Shown: positions 44,138 to 53,479 of the stretch, one piece after another
Position numbering within the stretch: the first letter of the stretch is position 1
Layout of the letters: every line of letters begins with the position of its first letter
Source of the DNA: Bradyrhizobium sp. 170
GTDB taxonomy: Bacteria > Pseudomonadota > Alphaproteobacteria > Rhizobiales > Xanthobacteraceae
Direction: 5' to 3'
NCBI RefSeq assembly: GCF_023101085.1
Contig: NZ_CP064703.1
Location: forward strand, 1,178,001-1,242,000
DNA length: 64,000 nucleotides
Notes under the pieces: model-generated
The model's database searches: none
Told to the model about the DNA's origin: nothing
Seen by the model: the letters and a program-made list of their open reading frames with translations, nothing else
Translations under genes and position numbers: made by a program

Positions 44138-45103
44138 TCACAGGTCGAGCACAAGTCTTTTGGTTTTCGCGCGCGAAATGCAGATCTGCATCACCTTGTT
44201 CGATGCCTTCTCGCTTTCGCTCAGGATGTAATCGCGATGATCGGGAATGCCCTCGATGACAGTCGTCTGGCAGATCCCGCAATCGCCGCGCTTGCAGTCA
44301 TGTATCGGGTCCTCGCCGGCCTCGAGCAGCACATCGAGAATGGTCTTGCCGGCGGGAATTTCATAGACGCGGCCGCTGCCCTTGAGTTCGACCTCGAAAC
44401 TGGTATCGCCGGATTTCTCCTCGGGCGCGGTGAAGATTTCGAAATGCAGCTGTCCCTGCGGCCAGTTCATCTGCCTGGCCAGCGCGATCGCGGCCTCGAT
44501 CATCGGCAGCGGTCCGCAGAGATAAAGCGGTACGTCGGGCGCCAGCCGGCTCATCAGGCCCTCTAGATCGAAGAAGCGGCCGGCCTCGTCGTCGGCGTGG
44601 ATGGTCGCGCTAGCGCTGGCCAGCCGCTCGATGTCGCCGAGAAAAGGGAGTTCGCTGCGGCTGCGGCCGGCGTAATAGAACGAGAATGGCCGCTTTGCCG
44701 CGCTCAATTCGCAGGCCATCGTAAGCAGCGGCGTCACGCCGATGCCGCCTGCGACCAGCGCGACTTCGCCCGCGCCCGCTTGGAGCGGAAAATTGTTCGC
44801 CGGCGGCGAGATCGTCAGGCGATCGCCGGTCTTGAGACCGTGCATAAAGCTGGAGCCGCCGCGGCTCTTGTTTTCCTGCAGCACGGCGATGCGATAGGCA
44901 GTCGGATGTTCGGCGGCCGCGCGCGGCGAAATCGTCTCGATCAGCGAATAGGAGCGTCGGCCGACATCGGGCAGATGGACGTCGATATGCGCGCCCGCGG
45001 CCCAGCCCGGCATCGGGGCGCCGTTAGCGCGCGCAAGCACGAATTCGCGAATGCGCGGCGTGAGCGCCTCGGCCTTCGACACCACGACTTCGAATTGATC
45101 CAT
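44138..45103 (-). CDS. Dioxygenase reductase (FMN/NAD/[2Fe-2S], phthalate dioxygenase reductase type)
   Basis: The 321-residue protein has a flavin motif RRSYSLI (about 49-55), NAD-binding GGIGVTPLL (119-127) and a C-terminal plant-type ferredoxin domain with Cys270, Cys275 and Cys278 in CKRGDCGIC plus a later Cys. It carries electrons from NADH to the Rieske oxygenase encoded next to it. Confidence 0.93.
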   Translation of the reverse strand: MDQFEVVVSKAEALTPRIREFVLARANGAPMPGWAAGAHIDVHLPDVGRRSYSLIETISPRAAAEHPTAYRIAVLQENKSRGGSSFMHGLKTGDRLTISPPANNFPLQAGAGEVALVAGGIGVTPLLTMACELSAAKRPFSFYYAGRSRSELPFLGDIERLASASATIHADDEAGRFFDLEGLMSRLAPDVPLYLCGPLPMIEAAIALARQMNWPQGQLHFEIFTAPEEKSGDTSFEVELKGSGRVYEIPAGKTILDVLLEAGEDPIHDCKRGDCGICQTTVIEGIPDHRDYILSESEKASNKVMQICISRAKTKRLVLDL

Positions 45104-45105
45104 CC

Positions 45106-46650
45106 TCAGGCGTCCTCGAACAGTGTCTCGACGGTGCGTAATGCGCCGTCGAGCTCAGCGCCATCGGCGTCCTTCAGCGCGACCTTGGTCAGCCGCTGTA
45201 CCCATTCGGCAGCATCGGGCCGGCCGGCCAAGCGGTCGGACGCCTGCATGACCTTGTCGAATTTCGATTCACCGCGGGAATGCGTGTCCGAGTAGCCACC
45301 GACGAGACGGCGCGCCTCGCACACGGCGGTCGCGAGCGCTGTATCACTCGCGGCGAATTTCCGGACGCGCTGCGTCCATTGGTCGAGATGGCGCATCTCG
45401 CGGGCATGGCGCAGCGTGCGACGACGAAATCGCCGCAGGCCTGCCACGCAGTACAGCATCAGGAACGCCGAGGGCGAGGTCGTGCGCAATTTTCGTCCAC
45501 GATCGATGAGCTTGCCGAGCCGTTCGCTGCGTTCGACCTTCTCGCCGAGCCGCGGTGGCAAGAGCCCTGCCATCTCCTCGATCCGCGGATGGAAGAATTC
45601 GGTGATGGCGAGAAGTTGGTCGTCACCGGCCCGCGCCTCGCGGCGCACCCGATCGAATCGCCCGGCGCGCGTCTTCAAATCCGCCACGCGGATCACGTCG
45701 TCATAGGCCATCGCGACGGCGAGATATTTGGCAAAAGCCTGCATCAGCCCGATCGCGTCGCGCGGCATCGCTTCCAGCCGGTCGAGATATTCGCGGCCAT
45801 AGGCGACGTCCTGATAATCGACCACGCGCTGCAGGCCGGCTGCGACGATGCCGTGCAGCTCTGCCGGCAATTGCCGCGCCCGCGCGACAAGCGCGTCATA
45901 ATCGGCGTGGCCGATCGGCTCGAGACGCGGAAAGCGTTTGGCGAGCGGCGGCTTTGCCGTCGGCTTGATCTTGGGATCCTGCTTGAGCGTGGCGACGGCG
46001 CGCTCGCGGCCGGCGGTGAAGGCGCGCAGGCTGGCATCGACGCCGACGCCGGCCGCCCTGATCGTGGCCTCGAAATCCTCGGTCGTGAAGGGCAGGGCGC
46101 CCGAGCCCGCGAGCGCACCGAACAGCACCGAGGAGACGACGCTGCCGGTGGCATCGGCGATCTCGGCCATGTCGAACGCGATGAAGCGGTTGGCCGCGAC
46201 ATTGGCCGCCTCATAGACCTGCGACGCGTCGGCGGTGCCGTCACCGGGCGCGGTCTTCTCGCTCACGGCCAGCGAGCGGTGCGAGGAGCCGATCAAAAGC
46301 GTACGGTCGGGCGAAACCAGTCCGCGCAGGATGGCGCGGCCGGCCTCCATCAGTTCGGCGCCGATCACGATGTCGACCTTGCCGGGCGCCGGCATCAGCG
46401 ACAGCACGGGGTGACGGTCCGGCTTGCCGGCGTCAGGTGCGATCATCTCGATGTAGTAGATGGTAGCGCCGGTGCGCTGGGCGACGCCGGGCACCGAGGT
46501 CGATTGCGCGAACCAGCCGCGCCGCTCGGAAAGCGCGACAATCCAGTCGACCAGCACGCCGCCGCCCTGGCCGCCCATTGCGAGCACCGCGATGGTGATG
46601 GGCCGAGCCTGACTGAGCGCGATGGAGGAGGGCGCTACGGAGACGTTCAT
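45106..46650 (-). CDS. Indolepyruvate ferredoxin oxidoreductase-like subunit beta (long form)
   Basis: The 514-residue protein has an N-terminal gamma-type domain of 2-oxoacid:ferredoxin oxidoreductases (VLAMGGQGGGVLVDWIV; PGVAQRTGATIYYIEM) and a long C-terminal helical part (DUF6537-like region, about 200-514) that is unusual in length for an IorB (about 200 aa). ATG 46650 follows AGGAGG and overlaps the alpha-subunit stop by four bases. The enzyme should convert an aryl-2-oxoacid to its acyl-CoA. Confidence 0.85.
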   Translation of the reverse strand: MNVSVAPSSIALSQARPITIAVLAMGGQGGGVLVDWIVALSERRGWFAQSTSVPGVAQRTGATIYYIEMIAPDAGKPDRHPVLSLMPAPGKVDIVIGAELMEAGRAILRGLVSPDRTLLIGSSHRSLAVSEKTAPGDGTADASQVYEAANVAANRFIAFDMAEIADATGSVVSSVLFGALAGSGALPFTTEDFEATIRAAGVGVDASLRAFTAGRERAVATLKQDPKIKPTAKPPLAKRFPRLEPIGHADYDALVARARQLPAELHGIVAAGLQRVVDYQDVAYGREYLDRLEAMPRDAIGLMQAFAKYLAVAMAYDDVIRVADLKTRAGRFDRVRREARAGDDQLLAITEFFHPRIEEMAGLLPPRLGEKVERSERLGKLIDRGRKLRTTSPSAFLMLYCVAGLRRFRRRTLRHAREMRHLDQWTQRVRKFAASDTALATAVCEARRLVGGYSDTHSRGESKFDKVMQASDRLAGRPDAAEWVQRLTKVALKDADGAELDGALRTVETLFEDA

Positions 46651-48809
46651 ACCGCCTCCTGTTGGAACATGATCCGCCGTCCCGCCCGCCAGCGCTGCAG
46701 GGCGCCGATCACACCCCGCCAGATGCGGTCGAGCCGTGCTTCGAAGGCGCTCGGATTGGAAACGATGTCGGCACGGTAGAAGGAGGGACACAAGACGGCG
46801 GCGTCCGCGACCTCGCCGCAATGGCCGCACCCGACGCAAGTATTGTCGACGGCGGCGACCGGATTGTCCTTCAACGGATCGGTTGTCGGCTTCACCGACA
46901 GCGACGGGCAGCCGGACAGGCGGATACAGGCGTGGTCGCCGGAACAGGTGTCCTCGTCGACACCGAAGCGCTCGCGCACGACGCGCTCGCCGCGCTTGGC
47001 GGCTGCGGCCACCAGCGGCTTCACGCGCCGCTGCTTGTTCAGCATGCATTCCGACGAGGCGACGATGATCTTCGGGCCCTTTTCCTCCGTCGTCAGCGCC
47101 TCGCGCAGGGTGTCGCGCATGCGCGTGACGTCATAGGTGCGGTCGATCTGGCGCACCCATTTGGCGCCGACGCCCTTCACCGCCTCGACGATCGGATGCT
47201 TGGTCGAACGCGAACGGTTGTCGGCGCGCGAGGAGGGGATGTCCTGGCCGCCGGTCGCGGCGGAATAATAATTGTCGACCACGACGATCACGCCGTCATG
47301 CTGGTTGAAGACGGCGTTGCCGACGCCGCTGGTCAACCCGTTATGCCAGAAGCCGCCGTCGCCCATCATCGAGATCGAGCGCTTGCTCGCCGCGACGTTG
47401 AAGGCGGAGGCCGAGGCCGGGCCGAGCCCGTAGCCCATGGTGGTGGCGCCGATATTGAACGGCGGCAGGATCGAAAACAAATGGCAGCCGATATCGGCGG
47501 CGATGTGGTGCGGGCCGAGTTCCTTCTCGACCAGCTTCATTGCGGAAAAGATCGGCCGCTCCGGGCAGCCGGTGCAGAAGCCCGGCGGCCGCGGCGGCAC
47601 GACGTCGGCCAGCGCGCGGATCTTGTCGTCGACCTCGACACGGTCGATGTTCGGCGCGCGTGCGGCATCGGGAAGCGCATCCGCGCGCCAGCGGCGGATG
47701 AAAGCGCCGATCGCCGCGCCCATGACCTGGGCGGTGTATTCGCCGGCCATCAGGAACAGGTCCTTGCCGTGCAGCTTGGCCGGAATGTCGGCGTTGCGCA
47801 GGATCTTGTGCAGCGCCTGCTCGATGAATTCGGGCTGGCCCTCCTCGACCATCAGCACGGCCTTCTTAGCCCGGCAGAAGTCGATTACCTCGCGGTCCAC
47901 GATCGGGTAGGTCACGTTCATTACATAGAGCGGCACCCGCGTCTCGCCCCAGATATCGGCAAGGCCGGCCTCGCGCAGCGCCGTGATGACGCCGTTGTAC
48001 ATGCCGCCCTGCATGATGATGCCGATGTCGTCGATATCGCCGTCGAAGGTCTCGTTCATGCCGCGCGCGTGGATGAATTCGACCGCTGCGGGCCAGCGGT
48101 GCTCGATCTTCTCCTTCTCGTGCAGGAACGAGGCCGGCGGCAGCACGATGCGGTTCGTGTCGCGCGACGGCGCATCGAGCGCGCGGGAAAGCGGAAAGGA
48201 AGGGCGGACGTTGTCGCGGGTAGCGAAGCGGCCGTGCACATGGCAGGCGCGGATCCGCACCTCCAGCATGACAGGCGTATTCGACGCCTCGGATAGCTCG
48301 AAGGAATCGTGCACGGCCTTGACGATGGACGCCACGTTGGGCCGCGGATCGACCAGCCAGAGCTGCGACTTCATCGCAAAGGCATGCGAACGCTCCTGCA
48401 TGATGGAGGAGCCTTCGCCGTAATCCTCGCCGATGATGATGAGCGCGCCGCCGGTGACGCCGCCTGAGGACAGGTTGGCGAGCGCGTCGGACGCGACGTT
48501 GATGCCGACCGGCGCCTTGAACGTGACCGCGCCACGGATCGGATACATCACGGAGGCAGCCAGCGTCGCGGCTGCGGTGGCCTCGCTGGCGCTCGATTCA
48601 AAATGCACACCGAGGTCGGAAAGGATATCCTGCGCGTCCGACAGCACGTCCATCAGATGCGAGATCGGCGCGCCCTGGTAGCCGGCGACATAGCTGACGC
48701 CGCATTCGAGCAGGGCCTTGGTAATGGCGAGGATACCTTCGCCGCGAAACTCCTGGCCGGCACCCAGCTTCAGGTCTTCCACCTCGCGCGCGAAAGAGCG
48801 TTCTGCCAT
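46647..48809 (-). CDS. Indolepyruvate ferredoxin oxidoreductase-like subunit alpha
   Basis: The 720-residue protein has the pyrimidine-binding domain (GYQGAPISHLMDVLSDA), a thiamine diphosphate domain (CTGCPERPIF; MGDGGFWHNGLTSGVGN) and two C-terminal [4Fe-4S] clusters (CSGDHACIRLSGCP and CVGCGHC with a later Cys). It oxidatively decarboxylates aryl-2-oxoacids with CoA and ferredoxin. It is the first gene of the minus-strand operon, 5' leader about 40 bases. An oxygen-sensitive-type enzyme in an operon with an oxygenase is notable. Confidence 0.9.
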   Translation of the reverse strand: MAERSFAREVEDLKLGAGQEFRGEGILAITKALLECGVSYVAGYQGAPISHLMDVLSDAQDILSDLGVHFESSASEATAAATLAASVMYPIRGAVTFKAPVGINVASDALANLSSGGVTGGALIIIGEDYGEGSSIMQERSHAFAMKSQLWLVDPRPNVASIVKAVHDSFELSEASNTPVMLEVRIRACHVHGRFATRDNVRPSFPLSRALDAPSRDTNRIVLPPASFLHEKEKIEHRWPAAVEFIHARGMNETFDGDIDDIGIIMQGGMYNGVITALREAGLADIWGETRVPLYVMNVTYPIVDREVIDFCRAKKAVLMVEEGQPEFIEQALHKILRNADIPAKLHGKDLFLMAGEYTAQVMGAAIGAFIRRWRADALPDAARAPNIDRVEVDDKIRALADVVPPRPPGFCTGCPERPIFSAMKLVEKELGPHHIAADIGCHLFSILPPFNIGATTMGYGLGPASASAFNVAASKRSISMMGDGGFWHNGLTSGVGNAVFNQHDGVIVVVDNYYSAATGGQDIPSSRADNRSRSTKHPIVEAVKGVGAKWVRQIDRTYDVTRMRDTLREALTTEEKGPKIIVASSECMLNKQRRVKPLVAAAAKRGERVVRERFGVDEDTCSGDHACIRLSGCPSLSVKPTTDPLKDNPVAAVDNTCVGCGHCGEVADAAVLCPSFYRADIVSNPSAFEARLDRIWRGVIGALQRWRAGRRIMFQQEAV

Positions 48810-48854
48810 GCTCGCCTCCTCGGCCTTGCGGGGAACTCCGGATGACCGAATATA

Positions 48855-48884
48855 ATTTTAGACATCAAACAAAAATGATGTCAA
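48855..48884 (-). promoter_or_regulatory. Sigma-70 promoter with operator in the spacer (Rieske/Ior operon)
   Basis: On the minus strand, -35 TTGACA (48884-48879), an 18-base spacer and -10 TAAAAT (48860-48855). The perfect inverted repeat GACATCA-N8-TGATGTC (48861-48882) fills the spacer and touches the -35, so a bound dimer would block polymerase. The MarR protein encoded at the end of this operon is the prime candidate. A start site near 48848 would leave a short leader to ATG 48809. Confidence 0.75.
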
Positions 48885-49000
48885 TCGGACTTGCGGGTTT
48901 GCGTAAGGCAAAACAGCGTATGTGCATCTATCTGCGATTTTGTAGCCTATTTCGTGAGCTTCATGCACAGCCGGCCGGCGCCAGCGCCGGATCGGCTCGC

Positions 49001-49031
49001 TTGACAGGATATTTTAGCCATGAAACATTAT
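49001..49031 (+). promoter_or_regulatory. Possible promoter of the divergent acyl-CoA dehydrogenase operon
   Basis: TTGACA at 49001-49006 and CATTAT at 49026-49031, spacer 19 bases, 56 bases before ATG 49087. The long spacer makes this weak. A GC hairpin (CCGGCG-CCAG-CGCCGG, 48975-48990) lies just upstream. Confidence 0.35.
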
Positions 49032-49086
49032 TGAAGCGCGTCGCGCCTGACGGCGTACGCCAAGGCGGCCTTTGCGGGAGATTGAC

Positions 49087-50262
49087 ATGACCCCGGTTTC
49101 GCAGTTGCGCGGGCCGTCTCGCGAACATCTCGCGTGGCCGTTCTTCGATTCCCGCCACAGCGATTACGCTGCGGCGCTTGATGCATTTGCAGCCGGTCTT
49201 GGCGATACGCACGGCGGTGACGTCGACGAGACCTGCCGTTCGCTCGTGCGCCAGCTAGGCGCTGCGGGGCTGCTGGAGGCATCGGTCGCGGGCGATCGGC
49301 CCGATGCGGTGATCGATTCCCGGCAGATTTGTCTGGCCCGCGAGACGCTGGCCTGGCACAGCGGGCTCGCCGATTTCGCTTTTGCGATGCAGGGACTTGG
49401 CACCGGGGCGGTGGCGATTGCAGGCTCCCCTGAATTGCGCGCAATGGTGCTGCCGAAGGCACGGCGCGGCGACTGGGTCGCCGCCTTTGCCCTGTCGGAG
49501 AAGGAAGCGGGTTCCGACGTTGCCGCGATGGCCTGCAGCGCGCGGCGCGAGGGCGACCACTACATCCTGGATGGCGAGAAGACCTGGATTTCCAACGGCG
49601 GCATCGCCGACGTCTATACGCTGTTTGCGCGAACCGGCGAGGCACCGGGCGCGCGGGGCATTTCGGCCTTCGTGGTGCTTCCGGACGATCCTGGATTCTC
49701 GATTGCCGACCGCATCGATGTGATGGCGCCGCATCCACTGGCGACGCTGCGTTTCGACGCCTGCCGGATTCCGGCGGCGCGGCTGTTGGGTTCGCCGGGC
49801 GAAGGTTTCAAGATCGCGATGCGCACCCTCGATATCTTCCGCGCCTCGGTCGCAGCAGCCGCACTTGGTTTTGCCCGCCGTGCGCTCGACGAGGCAGTGG
49901 CGCATGCGCTGTCACGGCGGATGTTCGGCGGCGTGCTCGCCGACCAGCAGTTGACGCAGGCGGCCCTCGGCGACATGGCCGCGGATGTCGATGCCAGCGC
50001 GCTCCTCACCTATCGGGCGGCCTGGCGGCGCGACGTGCAGAAATTGCCAACAACGCGTCAGGCGGCGATGGCGAAGATGGTCGCGACTGAAACCGCACAG
50101 ACCGTAATCGACCGCGCCGTGCAGATGTTCGGCGGCCGAGGTGTGCGCTCCGGCGAGATCGTCGAGCAGCTCTACCGCGAGATTCGCGCGTTGCGCATCT
50201 ATGAAGGCGCGACCGAAGTCCAGAAACTCATTATCGGACGCGACGTCCTGAAGGTGGGCTAG
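49087..50262 (+). CDS. Acyl-CoA dehydrogenase family protein
   Basis: The 391-residue flavoprotein has [15 protein letters not shown] (flavin/substrate loop), [44 protein letters not shown]. It dehydrogenates or otherwise oxidises an acyl-CoA; it fits a CoA ester made by the Ior-like enzyme. ATG 49087 follows GGGAG by 7 bases. First gene of the plus-strand operon. Confidence 0.92.
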   Translation: MTPVSQLRGPSREHLAWPFFDSRHSDYAAALDAFAAGLGDTHGGDVDETCRSLVRQLGAAGLLEASVAGDRPDAVIDSRQICLARETLAWHSGLADFAFAMQGLGTGAVAIAGSPELRAMVLPKARRGDWVAAFALSEKEAGSDVAAMACSARREGDHYILDGEKTWISNGGIADVYTLFARTGEAPGARGISAFVVLPDDPGFSIADRIDVMAPHPLATLRFDACRIPAARLLGSPGEGFKIAMRTLDIFRASVAAAALGFARRALDEAVAHALSRRMFGGVLADQQLTQAALGDMAADVDASALLTYRAAWRRDVQKLPTTRQAAMAKMVATETAQTVIDRAVQMFGGRGVRSGEIVEQLYREIRALRIYEGATEVQKLIIGRDVLKVG

Positions 50263-50305
50263 CCCGCGCGGGTGTCCAGTCGCGTCCTGCTACGGGAGTT
50301 AAGAA

Positions 50306-50710
50306 ATGTTCGAGTTCTTGCAGCCGCCCGGTTGGGCCAAGCCGAGCGGTTACGCGAACGGCATCGCCGCCCGCGGCAAGATGATCTTCGTCGCAGGCCA
50401 GATTGGCTGGAACGAACAGTGCAAGTTCGAGTCCGACGATTTGGTAGAGCAGATCGGCCAGACCTTGAAGAACGTCGATGCAGTTGTGCGTGCCGGCGGC
50501 GCCGGGCCCGAGCATATCGTGTCGATGACGTGGTTCCTGCTCGATCGTAAGGAGTATTCGGCGCGCCTGAAGGAAATCGGCGCGGCCTATCGCGGCGTCA
50601 TGGGCCGGAACTTTCCGGCCATGACGGCGCTGCAGGTATCGGGGCTGATCGAGGATCGCGCCAAGGTCGAAATCCAGGCGATTGCGATGATACCGGACCA
50701 GATGAACTGA
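50306..50710 (+). CDS. RidA (YjgF/YER057c/UK114) family protein lacking the canonical Arg
   Basis: The 134-residue protein has FVAGQIGWNE, VDAVVRAGGAGPEHIVSMTWF and FPAMTALQVSGLIEDRAKVEIQ. In archetypal RidA an Arg follows FPA and holds the imine carboxylate; here the residue is Met (FPAMTA). So it belongs to a divergent Rid group, and simple enamine/imine deamination should not be assumed. It is inside the aromatic catabolic operon. Confidence 0.9.
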   Translation: MFEFLQPPGWAKPSGYANGIAARGKMIFVAGQIGWNEQCKFESDDLVEQIGQTLKNVDAVVRAGGAGPEHIVSMTWFLLDRKEYSARLKEIGAAYRGVMGRNFPAMTALQVSGLIEDRAKVEIQAIAMIPDQMN

Positions 50711-50752
50711 CAACGCGACGCCGGATACGGCGCCAACTCACAGGAGGGCGAC

Positions 50753-51880
50753 ATGGCAACGAAAGCTCGTGAGAACCACCGGGAAGACGTGGCCGGACGG
50801 GCCAATGTCGAGGATACGCCTGAATTGCTCGCCTACTATGACCAGCTCGAAAAGCTTGAGGCGGGCGCGCTCTGGACGGTCGCGAACAAGATCGAGCCCT
50901 GGCAGCCCAAATCGTCCTCCGTTCCGGTGTTGTGGCGTTATGAGGACCTGCGCGCGCATGTGCTGCGCTCCGTCGAACTGGTGTCGCCGGAGAAGGCCGG
51001 GCGGCGCGTCATCTATCTGAACAATCCCGGTAGGCGCGACCACGCCGCCGCGGTCGGCTGGCTGTATTCCGGCCTGCAGGTCATGCATCCGGGCGAGGTC
51101 GCGTCCGCCCACGCCCATTCGGCGTCCGCGCTTCGCTTCATCATGGAAGGCGAGGGCGCCTACACCATCGTCGACGGTCACAAGATGACGCTCGGCGCCA
51201 ACGACTTCGTGCTGACGCCGAACGGTACCTGGCACGAACACGGCGTCTCCAGCGACGGCACGCCCTGCATCTGGCAGGATGGCCTAGACATTCCCCTGGT
51301 CAATACGCTCGAAGCTAATTTCTACGTGGTTCATCCCGACCTGCAGCAGAGCGTCGGCTATCCCGTCGACGACATGACGCACACCTGGGGCAGTCCCGGC
51401 TTGCGTCCGGCGGGCGCCGAATGGTCCAAGGGATATTCGCCGCTATTGAAATATGAGTGGGGCCCGACCTACGAGGCACTGCAGCGCTATGGCAAGGCCA
51501 CCGACGGTTCGCCGTATGACGGTATTCTCATGAACTACGTGAATCCGGTGACCGGCGGGCCGGTGATGCAGACGATCGGCGCATCGATGCAGATGCTGCG
51601 GCCGGGCGAGAGCACGCGCGCGCATCGTCACACCGGCAGTTTCATCTATCAGGTCGCCAAGGGGCGCGGTCACTCGATCATCGATGGCAAGCGCTTCGAC
51701 TGGAAGGAGCGCGACATCTTCTGCGTTCCGTCCTGGGCCTGGCACGAACATGTGAACGCCTCCGCCAGCGAGGACGCCTGCCTGTTCACCTTCAACGACC
51801 TGCCGGTCATGCACGCGCTCGGGCTCTACCGTGAGGAAGCCTTTGGCGACAATGGCGGCCGGCAGCCCCTCGTAGCTTAG
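50753..51880 (+). CDS. Gentisate 1,2-dioxygenase-like bicupin
   Basis: The 375-residue protein has two cupin lobes. The first has HAHSASALRFIMEGEGAYT and TWHEHG with the iron-binding His set; the second repeats the pattern (AHRHTGSFIYQVAKGRG, WHEHVNA). The family opens the ring of gentisate, 1-hydroxy-2-naphthoate or salicylate with O2. An FAH-type hydrolase follows, the normal partner for ring-cleavage products. ATG after AGGAGGG. The exact substrate cannot be read. Confidence 0.9.
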   Translation: MATKARENHREDVAGRANVEDTPELLAYYDQLEKLEAGALWTVANKIEPWQPKSSSVPVLWRYEDLRAHVLRSVELVSPEKAGRRVIYLNNPGRRDHAAAVGWLYSGLQVMHPGEVASAHAHSASALRFIMEGEGAYTIVDGHKMTLGANDFVLTPNGTWHEHGVSSDGTPCIWQDGLDIPLVNTLEANFYVVHPDLQQSVGYPVDDMTHTWGSPGLRPAGAEWSKGYSPLLKYEWGPTYEALQRYGKATDGSPYDGILMNYVNPVTGGPVMQTIGASMQMLRPGESTRAHRHTGSFIYQVAKGRGHSIIDGKRFDWKERDIFCVPSWAWHEHVNASASEDACLFTFNDLPVMHALGLYREEAFGDNGGRQPLVA

Positions 51881-51890
51881 GAGACCAACA

Positions 51891-52802
51891 GTGCGTCTAG
51901 TTACCTTTCGCAGCACGGTCGAAGCTGCCGCCCGTCTTGGAGCGGTTGTCGACGATCTCGTCGTGGACGTCGAGGAGGCCGGCCACCATGCCGGGGCTTC
52001 CCTTCCGTCATCGATGCTCGACTTTATTGATCTTGGGCCGCCCGCGCTGGCAGCGCTCAAGAGAATACTGAACGAGGGCAAGGACCATTGGCCCGTCGGC
52101 GCCGCATTGCCGCTCGCGAATGTCAGGCTGCTGGCGCCGATCCCGCGTCCGCGTAAGAACATCTTCGGTATCGGCCTCAATTATGTCGAGCACGTCGCGG
52201 AATCGTCGCGCGCGCTCGATACGGCAAAGGACCTGCCGAAGCAGCCCATCATCTTCTCGAAGCCGCCGACCAGCGTCATCGGGCCAGACGAAGCCATCCA
52301 TCACAACAAGGCGATCACGCAGCAGCTCGACTGGGAAGTCGAGCTTGCCGTCGTGATGGGAAGGACCGCACGGCGGGTGCCGGAAGCCGAGGCGCTCGGC
52401 TTTGTGTTCGGCTACAGCGTGATGATCGACATCAGCGCCCGCGACAATCGCCGCGCCGGCCAATGGATCTACTCCAAGGGACAGGACACCTACGCGCCGT
52501 TCGGGCCGTGCATCGTTACCGCAGACGAAATCACCGATCCGCACGCGCTCGATCTCTGGCTGACGGTGAACGGCGTCGAGAAGCAGCGCTCCAACACGCG
52601 CCACATGCTGTTCAAGGTGCCGCTCCTGATCGCGGACATCTCGGCGGCGATGACGCTGGAACCCGGAGACATCATCGCGACGGGGACGCCCGAGGGCGTC
52701 GGCGCCGGCCGCTCCCCGCAGGAATGGCTGTGGCCGGGCGACGTGGTGGAAGCGGAAGTGACGGGCATCGGCCGGCTGCGCCACCCGGTGGTGGCGATCT
52801 GA
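51891..52802 (+). CDS. Fumarylacetoacetate hydrolase (FAH) family protein
   Basis: The 303-residue protein starts at GTG 51891, 10 bases after the cupin gene. C-terminal FAH domain with GIGLNYVEH, QLDWEVELAVVMGR (acidic metal ligands) and TGTPEGVGAGRSP. It hydrolyses acylpyruvates such as fumarylpyruvate, matching a preceding gentisate-type ring cleavage. No maleylpyruvate isomerase gene is visible. Confidence 0.92.
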   Translation: MRLVTFRSTVEAAARLGAVVDDLVVDVEEAGHHAGASLPSSMLDFIDLGPPALAALKRILNEGKDHWPVGAALPLANVRLLAPIPRPRKNIFGIGLNYVEHVAESSRALDTAKDLPKQPIIFSKPPTSVIGPDEAIHHNKAITQQLDWEVELAVVMGRTARRVPEAEALGFVFGYSVMIDISARDNRRAGQWIYSKGQDTYAPFGPCIVTADEITDPHALDLWLTVNGVEKQRSNTRHMLFKVPLLIADISAAMTLEPGDIIATGTPEGVGAGRSPQEWLWPGDVVEAEVTGIGRLRHPVVAI

Positions 52803-52811
52803 GAGGCCGGC

Positions 52812-53456
52812 ATGATCTTCGACATGGAGACGCTGGAGGCGCAGAACCGCTACAAGATCCTGACGGCCACGGTGACGCCGCGGCCGATCGCCTGGATCAC
52901 CACGCTCTCCGCCAGCGGCGTGGTCAATGCCGCGCCGTTCAGCTTCTTCAACGTGATGGGGCATGAGCCGCCCACCGTCGCGATCGGTCTTTTGGCAGGG
53001 TCGGAGCGCTTCAAGGACACGGCGGCCAATATCCTCGATACCGGCGAGTTCGTCGTGAACCTCGTTGGCGAAGCCAACGCGGAAGCCATGAACATTACCT
53101 GCATCGACGCGCCGCCCGAGATCGACGAACTGACGCTGGCTGGACTGACGCCGGCAGCCTCGCAGGCGGTGCGTCCGCCGCGCATTGCGGAATCGCCGGT
53201 CTCGTTCGAATGTCGGGTCCTCACGTCGCTGGTGACGGGGCCACGGCAGACCGCCGTCATCGGTCGCGTGGTCCGCGCCCATGTCGATGATGCCGTGATC
53301 CTGGACAAGGAGCGCTGTCACATCGACACCCAGGCGCTGCGTCTGATCGCCCGCATGCACGGCAGCGGCTGGTATGCGCGCTCCACCGATCTGTTTCAGA
53401 TCGACCGGCCGACCTGGGCGGCGTGGCAGGAAAAGAACAAGGCGGAGCCTGCGTAG
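52812..53456 (+). CDS. Flavin reductase-like domain protein
   Basis: The 214-residue protein has TPRPIAWITTLSASGVVNAAP and FFNVMGHEPPTVAIGL, typical of FMN-binding flavin reductases. Either it supplies reduced flavin to a monooxygenase or is itself a flavin-dependent enzyme. No separate monooxygenase is coded in the operon, so the partner is unclear. Confidence 0.9.
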   Translation: MIFDMETLEAQNRYKILTATVTPRPIAWITTLSASGVVNAAPFSFFNVMGHEPPTVAIGLLAGSERFKDTAANILDTGEFVVNLVGEANAEAMNITCIDAPPEIDELTLAGLTPAASQAVRPPRIAESPVSFECRVLTSLVTGPRQTAVIGRVVRAHVDDAVILDKERCHIDTQALRLIARMHGSGWYARSTDLFQIDRPTWAAWQEKNKAEPA

Positions 53457-53479
53457 CGGGATCGGAAGCGGAGGACATC

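Noticed and set aside
42783..44231. 482-residue plus-strand ORF
   Set aside because: It lies antisense to the Rieske alpha gene, which has intact iron ligands. The plus-strand translation has no family pattern.
46662..48296. 544-residue plus-strand ORF
   Set aside because: It is antisense to the Ior alpha gene, His/Arg/Asp-rich, with no domain pattern. It is a high-GC shadow frame.
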